Positions 7,051-10,799 of a DNA stretch of 10,799 bases are shown in pieces. The DNA is from RGIG5327 sp045612485 (GTDB taxonomy: Bacteria; Verrucomicrobiota; Lentisphaeria; Victivallales; UBA1829): assembly GCA_045612485.1 (NCBI GenBank), contig JAZKZE010000057.1, positions 1 to 10,799 on the forward strand, written 5' to 3'. Within the stretch, counting starts at the first letter, position 1. Each line of letters begins with the position of its first letter. Under the pieces are notes generated by a model that made no database searches, had not been told where the DNA came from, and worked only from the letters and a program-made list of their open reading frames with translations. A program made the translations under genes and the position numbers.

Positions 7051-7940
7051 AAATATACGGTGAAAAAATGTCCGGCGGAAACAGAGATAAAGTAAAGAAT
7101 ACTCCAACAGGGAAAATGGGGGGGAGAAACCTTTCCCCTGTCATGTTTTTTCTTTTGTTTCTCTTTCTTGCCGCCGCTTTTCACGGTTTGTTTTTTCTAT
7201 TGTTCCGGCCCCTTGTGACAAACAGGGAAGCGGAAAATGCCGGAAGGGGATTCACCCTGATCCTGACACAGAAAAATATAGACGCTCTTTCCTCCGGTTA
7301 CGGGTTGGAATACTGGCTGAAATATGCCCAGAGTCCGGAGGAACTGAAAATGCAGCAGGAAGCCTCTTTTACTGCAAGGATCATGCACAGAAGGGAACAC
7401 CCTTTTTCCGGAACGCAGATCAGGAAAGATCTTGCAGTGATGAAAGAACGGTCAGCCGGAGCTTGTAAAGATGAAACTGACCCCGTGAAAAAGGTGGTTC
7501 TTTCTTCTGATCCGGCAAAATCTCTTGCCGTTCAGGATGAACTTTTTCCGGAAAAGCTCCTTGAAAAGAAATCTTATACACAGAAAAAGTTCCCCCGCTG
7601 GAAATTCAATACAGGAAAAATTTTTTACGGCTGGCATATTGCCGGGGAGGAGGCAGAAAGACTGCTTGCTTTGCATAAGGAAAAAGTGAATGATTCTGCA
7701 TTGTACCGTATTGAATTTACAGGGAAAGGAGTGCCGCCTGTCTGTAAATTGATCCGCTCCTGCGGCGTGGTGGAACTGGATATGCTTGCCAAGCGGGAAC
7801 TTCTTGCCCTTGCAGGAACATACAGCAGTGAACTGCATAAAACACGTTCCCGTATGCTCTGCACTGTATTATGGGGGGAGGAACTCCTGCACCGCAGTAT
7901 GAAGGGGAAAGCAGATGACCATAATAAAAAAGGAAAATGA
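7047..7940 (+). CDS. Single-span envelope protein with TonB-like C-terminal domain
   Basis: The 297-residue protein has a basic cytoplasmic tail, one signal-anchor helix (about 32-56) and a periplasmic part. The helix contains AAFHGLFF with H46, recalling the essential histidine of the TonB anchor (H20, also followed by Gly in E. coli). Near the C-terminus, GKGVPPVCKLIRSCGVVELD (about 226-245) followed by MLAKRELLAL matches the TonB_C pattern 'dG-V-V-v-rSSG-ELD-aA-eal', with Cys in place of one Ser. The middle (about 70-190) is polar, lysine-rich and without a long proline-rich spacer. The position after exbB and exbD, with ATG 7047 overlapping the exbD TGA (ATGA), supports a TonB/TolA-type energy transducer. 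Similarity is weak and short, so this is a well-reasoned guess. ATG 7068 is an alternative start. Confidence 0.7.
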   Translation: MKIYGEKMSGGNRDKVKNTPTGKMGGRNLSPVMFFLLFLFLAAAFHGLFFLLFRPLVTNREAENAGRGFTLILTQKNIDALSSGYGLEYWLKYAQSPEELKMQQEASFTARIMHRREHPFSGTQIRKDLAVMKERSAGACKDETDPVKKVVLSSDPAKSLAVQDELFPEKLLEKKSYTQKKFPRWKFNTGKIFYGWHIAGEEAERLLALHKEKVNDSALYRIEFTGKGVPPVCKLIRSCGVVELDMLAKRELLALAGTYSSELHKTRSRMLCTVLWGEELLHRSMKGKADDHNKKGK

Positions 7941-7961
7941 CAGCAGAAGGAATCCCGGAAA

Positions 7962-8210
7962 ATGATCCCCATATTGCCCATACATATTTTCAGTGTCTTT
8001 ATCATTATCGTTTTTCTGCTTCTGGCAGTGGCGTGGCTCCACAGTGAATTCAGACACAGACCGGACTATGACTGGTCGGCAGTAAGGGAGAAACTCTATC
8101 ACTGCGACAATTGCCATATTTCTTTCCTTGCCTGTAATGAAAAAGGAAATTCCGCACGCTGTCCCGCATGCGGGGAATATTGCTTTATCGGCAGAAAACG
8201 CCGGATGTGA
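7962..8210 (+). CDS. 82-residue membrane-anchored zinc-ribbon protein, function unknown
   Basis: The small protein has an N-terminal membrane helix (about 5-26) and then a soluble tail with C48-x2-C51 and C67-x2-C70, a four-cysteine zinc-ribbon arrangement with a 15-residue spacer, ending in basic GRKRRM. With a basic C-terminus the ribbon probably faces the cytoplasm. It lies in the same frame as the TonB-like gene, 21 bases after its TGA, so it is the fifth gene of the operon; AAGGA upstream is at a long distance (about 12 bases), suggesting translation coupled to the previous gene. I do not recognise the family. The regular cysteine pattern and the sound start/stop argue that it is real. 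Its job could be assembly or regulation of the motor. Confidence 0.7.
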   Translation: MIPILPIHIFSVFIIIVFLLLAVAWLHSEFRHRPDYDWSAVREKLYHCDNCHISFLACNEKGNSARCPACGEYCFIGRKRRM

Positions 8211-8222
8211 TATAAGAGGAGA

Positions 8223-9008
8223 TCATACTCTGTTTCTGCTTATGGGCAGAAAGCGGATGAACTGCCGGATCTTGTTGTCCCAGAAACCCCACTCATGATC
8301 GCCGGGATCTTCCAGATCTGCGGTGAAATCCACATTTTCATTTTCCAGATACTCTTTGTAACGGCAATTTTCTTTGTTGAGAAAATCCCCTTTTCCGCAG
8401 CATAAATAAAGTTTCGGGAAATTGTTTTCTGTGATCCTTTTTTCCGAAAGGAAATATACGTCATTATCTGAATAACGGAATTCATCAATGCTTCCGAATA
8501 TATTGCCCAGTTCTTTGCTGACGGATGGATACATGGTATATAATTTCATCGGATCGGGTACAGCGGAAAATGCTCCGCAGGCACTGTAGGTATCCGGATA
8601 TTTGAGGGCAAGTTTCAATGCGCCGTAACCGCCCATGGAATTTCCTGCAATAAAGGTATCTTCCCTTGCCGTGGAAAAACGGAAAAATTTTGCCATGAGG
8701 GAGGGAAGTTCCTTTGCAATGTATTCTTCATATTTAAGACCGTATTTCATATCTGTATAGAAACTTCTGCCGCCGTCGGGCATGACGAGTGCAAGTCCAT
8801 ATTGTGTGGCATACCGTTCCACACTTGTACGCCGCATCCAGATGGAGGCATCATCGGAGAGGCCGTGCAGCAGATAAAGTACCGGACGGTTGCCGGTATC
8901 TTTTTCCGTCCAGCCGATCATTCCTGTGGTGAATTGGGGCATGACCACATTCACATTGGTCATCATTCCCAGTGCTTCTGAAAAAATATTACATTGAAAA
9001 AAAGCCAT
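8223..9008 (-). CDS. Alpha/beta-hydrolase esterase (tributyrin esterase / EstA-like)
   Basis: The 261-residue protein belongs to the esterase D-like (putative esterase) family. Visible features are VLYLLHGLSDD (43-53, with the oxyanion-side HG at 48-49), the nucleophile elbow GNSMGG with S124, YLCCGKGDF with acid D208, and PGDHEWGFWD with catalytic H238. This Ser-Asp-His set and the opening MAFFQCNIFSEALGMMT are typical of the tributyrin-esterase (EstA) group, which cleaves short-chain esters, in some cases acetyl groups or feruloyl esters on sugars. No signal peptide is seen, so it is cytoplasmic. AGAGGA precedes the ATG. It is the last gene of a minus operon, 14 bases after the Sel1 gene, and converges on the zinc-ribbon gene with 12 bases between stops. 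The natural substrate cannot be read from the sequence. Confidence 0.88.
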   Translation of the reverse strand: MAFFQCNIFSEALGMMTNVNVVMPQFTTGMIGWTEKDTGNRPVLYLLHGLSDDASIWMRRTSVERYATQYGLALVMPDGGRSFYTDMKYGLKYEEYIAKELPSLMAKFFRFSTAREDTFIAGNSMGGYGALKLALKYPDTYSACGAFSAVPDPMKLYTMYPSVSKELGNIFGSIDEFRYSDNDVYFLSEKRITENNFPKLYLCCGKGDFLNKENCRYKEYLENENVDFTADLEDPGDHEWGFWDNKIRQFIRFLPISRNRV

Positions 9009-9022
9009 ATCATCCTCTTGTT

Positions 9023-9733
9023 TTATTCATGTGTTGTGATCGCCTGAATGGTGGATTCCCCGATACAGGCTCCTACATTTCTGCCTATGCGGAATCCGGC
9101 AACTGCTCCAAAAAGAGCAATAATCGTTCCTATTGCGGAAATAAGGCTCTGCCGTTCCGGTGTGATCACATTTGCCATGGCAAGAATGGCAATATACACA
9201 AGAAAAAGCAGCAGACCGCCGCCTATGACTCCTATGAAGGAGAAAAAAAACATCCCGACACGTTCACCCAGATACATGAAATACCGGTTGCATGCAGCGA
9301 AAATTATGGAAAAAATATTGAAGAAAAGGTACCATGTACCGATGAAGGTTGCAGTAAGGCGGGCACAGACGGATAAAATATCCGCCGGACCGTCAGACCA
9401 GGCAAAATACATCCCCGTGATCCCCATAACAATACCAAAGAGATGCCCCCAGAACCGTTCCCGCATATCAAAGATCATCCAGCGCAGGACTTTATCTGCA
9501 TATCTGCATCCCATTTCATCTGCTTTTTTCACCAGGAACGCACCTTTTTTCCGGTCACACTTCACCCCTTTGCCGAAGTAATACATGAATCCCAGATTGT
9601 AAACGATCTGGGGGTCGTTCTGATCCGCTTCAAGGGTAATGGGGAATGCTTTGTCAAATTTTCTTTCATTGAAAAGTTCCTTGGCAAGAAATTCTTTGCT
9701 TTCCACTTTATGTTCTTTGAGGATCTGTGCCAT
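9023..9733 (-). CDS. Sel1-repeat protein with four predicted membrane helices, function unknown
   Basis: The 236-residue protein has an N-terminal cytoplasmic part with one good Sel1-like repeat, IVYNLGFMYYFGKGVKCD (43-60) continuing RKKGAFLVKKADEMG (61-75), which follows the pattern LG-Y-G-GV-D-KA-KAA-G. It is preceded by helices resembling another TPR-like unit. The C-terminal half holds about four hydrophobic segments (about 94-112, 121-147, 159-188, 197-220) with several Gly-rich motifs, and ends in a hydrophilic tail. Sel1 repeats mediate protein contacts, so this may anchor a partner at the inner membrane. AAAGGA lies 5-6 bases before the ATG, and only three bases separate it from the HAD stop codon, so the two genes are coupled. 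I do not know a named family with this architecture. Confidence 0.75.
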   Translation of the reverse strand: MAQILKEHKVESKEFLAKELFNERKFDKAFPITLEADQNDPQIVYNLGFMYYFGKGVKCDRKKGAFLVKKADEMGCRYADKVLRWMIFDMRERFWGHLFGIVMGITGMYFAWSDGPADILSVCARLTATFIGTWYLFFNIFSIIFAACNRYFMYLGERVGMFFFSFIGVIGGGLLLFLVYIAILAMANVITPERQSLISAIGTIIALFGAVAGFRIGRNVGACIGESTIQAITTHE

Positions 9734-9736
9734 ATT

Positions 9737-10540
9737 TTATCCTTTCAGATATTCTGTAAGTTCATCCAGACCTTTGAGGACATACTTGGGAGTGTAGGCA
9801 AAACGGGGAAGATCCTCTTTTACGGTTACGCCGCTTAATACGAGGACGGTATCCACTTCCGCTTCCACGCCTGCAATAATATCTGTATCCATTCTGTCGC
9901 CCACGATCACCGTTTCACAGGATTTTGCCTCCAGTTTTTTAACGGCGCGGCGCATCATAAAGGGATTGGGTTTGCCGATGAAATAGGCTTTTTTGCCTGT
10001 GGCAAGTTCAATGGGGGCGATCAGGGCTCCGGTTGCGGGGACGATCCCCTGTTCTGTGGGGCCTGTCATATCCGGATTGGTTCCCACAAGTTTCGCTCCT
10101 GCAAGAACAAGACGTACTGCTTTTTCGATCCTTTCATAACTGTACGTTCTTGTTTCCCCCACAACCACATAATCCGGGTTCACATCATTCATAGTGATGC
10201 CCTTTTCGTAGAGAGCGTTGTATAAACCTGCCTCCCCGATGGCAAAGACAGAACAGTTTTCCTTCTGACGGGAAAGAAAATCGGCGGTTGCCAGGGCACT
10301 GGTATAAAAATGTTTTTCCCCCACATCGATCCCCAGTCTTGCCAGTTTTGCCGCCAGTTCCTTTGGTGTACGTTCACTGGAGTTGGTAAGAAAAAGGAAA
10401 TCTTTTCTTTCTGCCAGAAGATATTGTACAAATTCTGCTGCTCCGGGCAGAAGCCTGCTTCCGTGATAGACCACTCCGTCCATATCGGAAATAAAGGCTT
10501 TCTTCTGCCGCAGGGATTTTATGAGAAGATCTTTATCCAT
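9737..10540 (-). CDS. HAD superfamily phosphatase, NagD-like (subfamily IIA)
   Basis: The 267-residue protein has all four HAD motifs: FISDMDGVVYHG with nucleophile D19 and acid D21 (motif I), LFLTNSS with T52/N53/S54 (motif II), GKPNP with K190 (motif III) and GDRMDTDI with D215 and D220 (motif IV). The length and the cap between motifs II and III match the NagD/p-nitrophenylphosphatase group, which dephosphorylates small sugar phosphates, nucleotide monophosphates or phosphoglycolate in the cytoplasm; the true substrate cannot be told. CGGAG lies 7 bases before the ATG. It is the first gene of a three-gene minus operon with the Sel1 and esterase genes; the shared operon does not indicate a pathway. 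It is not next to a glucosamine (nag) operon, so the symbol nagD is withheld. Confidence 0.9.
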   Translation of the reverse strand: MDKDLLIKSLRQKKAFISDMDGVVYHGSRLLPGAAEFVQYLLAERKDFLFLTNSSERTPKELAAKLARLGIDVGEKHFYTSALATADFLSRQKENCSVFAIGEAGLYNALYEKGITMNDVNPDYVVVGETRTYSYERIEKAVRLVLAGAKLVGTNPDMTGPTEQGIVPATGALIAPIELATGKKAYFIGKPNPFMMRRAVKKLEAKSCETVIVGDRMDTDIIAGVEAEVDTVLVLSGVTVKEDLPRFAYTPKYVLKGLDELTEYLKG

Positions 10541-10599
10541 AATGCTGCTCCGCTGTTTTTTACTGTTTTTTTCCGTTGCGGAAATTTTTGTTTTCCCTT

Positions 10600-10627
10600 A
10601 ATATACTCTTTCCTCCTGTTTTTTAAA
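10600..10627 (-). promoter_or_regulatory. Weak candidate promoter of the HAD-Sel1-esterase operon
   Basis: On the minus strand TATATT (10605 to 10600) is preceded by TTTAAA (10627 to 10622) with a 16-base spacer, a 5/6 and 4/6 match to sigma70 boxes. The leader to ATG 10540 would be about 50 bases. The -10 box is identical to that proposed for the TPR operon. The evidence is no more than this. Confidence 0.3.
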
Positions 10628-10709
10628 GCCGGACACTGAGATGAATGGGGAATTTTTTCCACAGCTGTCCCATAAAATCATGGAAAAAAGAGAAATGTTC
10701 GGTTGCCAG

Positions 10710-10798
10710 GCGAGGCGGTTGCCAACCAGCGCGCAGTGGATGTGCGAATGAACCGCAGGGCAATCGCCTTGCGGACGCTCACAAGGAATTGTGAGCGT
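10710..10798. repeat. Two adjacent strong hairpins: possible structured RNA or dispersed repeat
   Basis: Stem A pairs 10710-10723 (GCGAGGCGGTTGCC) with 10759-10772 (GGCAATCGCCTTGC): 14 pairs including two G-U wobbles when read as plus-strand RNA. Inside it, 10730-10735 (CGCGCA) pairs with 10741-10746 (TGTGCG) around a 5-base loop. Only two bases later stem B pairs 10775-10784 (ACGCTCACAA) perfectly with 10789-10798 (TTGTGAGCGT) around a GGAA tetraloop. The segment is richer in G+C than the A-rich DNA at 10640-10697. The wobbles favour plus-strand RNA. There is no U-run within the window, which ends one base after stem B. It may be a ncRNA, a palindromic repeat unit or the foot of a larger element; no second copy is visible here. 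Confidence 0.5.
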
Positions 10799-10799
10799 A

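Noticed and set aside
8233..8252. Hairpin TTTCTGC/GCAGAAA between the convergent operons as a bidirectional terminator
   Set aside because: The stem is only 7 pairs, lies inside the end of the esterase gene and has no U-run on either side.
10641..10751. 36-residue plus-strand frame starting ATGAATGGGG
   Set aside because: It has no clear ribosome site, ends inside stem A, and shows no domain; the hairpins are the stronger signal.
10785..10797. 13-base match (GGAATTGTGAGCG) to the E. coli lac operator
   Set aside because: The match stops there and the two half-sites are arranged in the opposite orientation to a lac operator; the palindrome is better explained as a hairpin stem.
1..10799. tRNA, rRNA, CRISPR arrays, insertion sequences
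   Set aside because: No cloverleaf with CCA-type arms, no regularly spaced repeats and no transposase motifs were seen by eye on either strand.

Overview
The window looks like ordinary chromosome from a Gram-negative (diderm) bacterium. It carries a lipoprotein with a lipobox, an ExbB/ExbD proton-channel pair with a periplasmic partner, and an LL-diaminopimelate aminotransferase-like enzyme. That enzyme type, the moderate G+C and the style of the ExbB/ExbD cluster fit the Planctomycetes-Verrucomicrobia-Chlamydiae group, perhaps Lentisphaerota. This placement is inference from gene content; there is no rRNA to confirm it.

Layout: (1) 1-2274, minus strand: an aminotransferase (probable DapL), then a small Ig-like lipoprotein, then a TadE-like pilus-type protein that runs off the left edge. 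(2) 2397-3161, plus: a ComF-type phosphoribosyltransferase-fold protein, divergent from dapL. (3) 3281-8210, plus: a five-gene operon of a large secreted TPR protein, ExbB/TolQ, ExbD/TolR, a single-span protein with a TonB-like C-terminus, and an 82-residue membrane-anchored zinc-ribbon protein. It has a candidate sigma70-type promoter and tight, partly overlapping joints. (4) 8223-10540, minus: a three-gene operon of a NagD-type HAD phosphatase, a Sel1-repeat protein with about four membrane spans, and a tributyrin-esterase-like serine hydrolase; it converges on operon 3. (5) 10541-10799: no convincing gene, but two strong adjacent hairpins at the right edge that may be a structured RNA or a dispersed repeat.

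The functional centre is operon 3. ExbB and ExbD would form an inner-membrane motor, the TonB-like protein would carry its output into the periplasm, and the TPR protein would be a periplasmic scaffold. Two points deserve attention: the ExbD homologue has Asn where the channel aspartate is expected, and the TonB-like protein is very divergent. The lysine/peptidoglycan enzyme, ComF, HAD phosphatase and esterase are housekeeping or accessory genes with no visible link to that complex.
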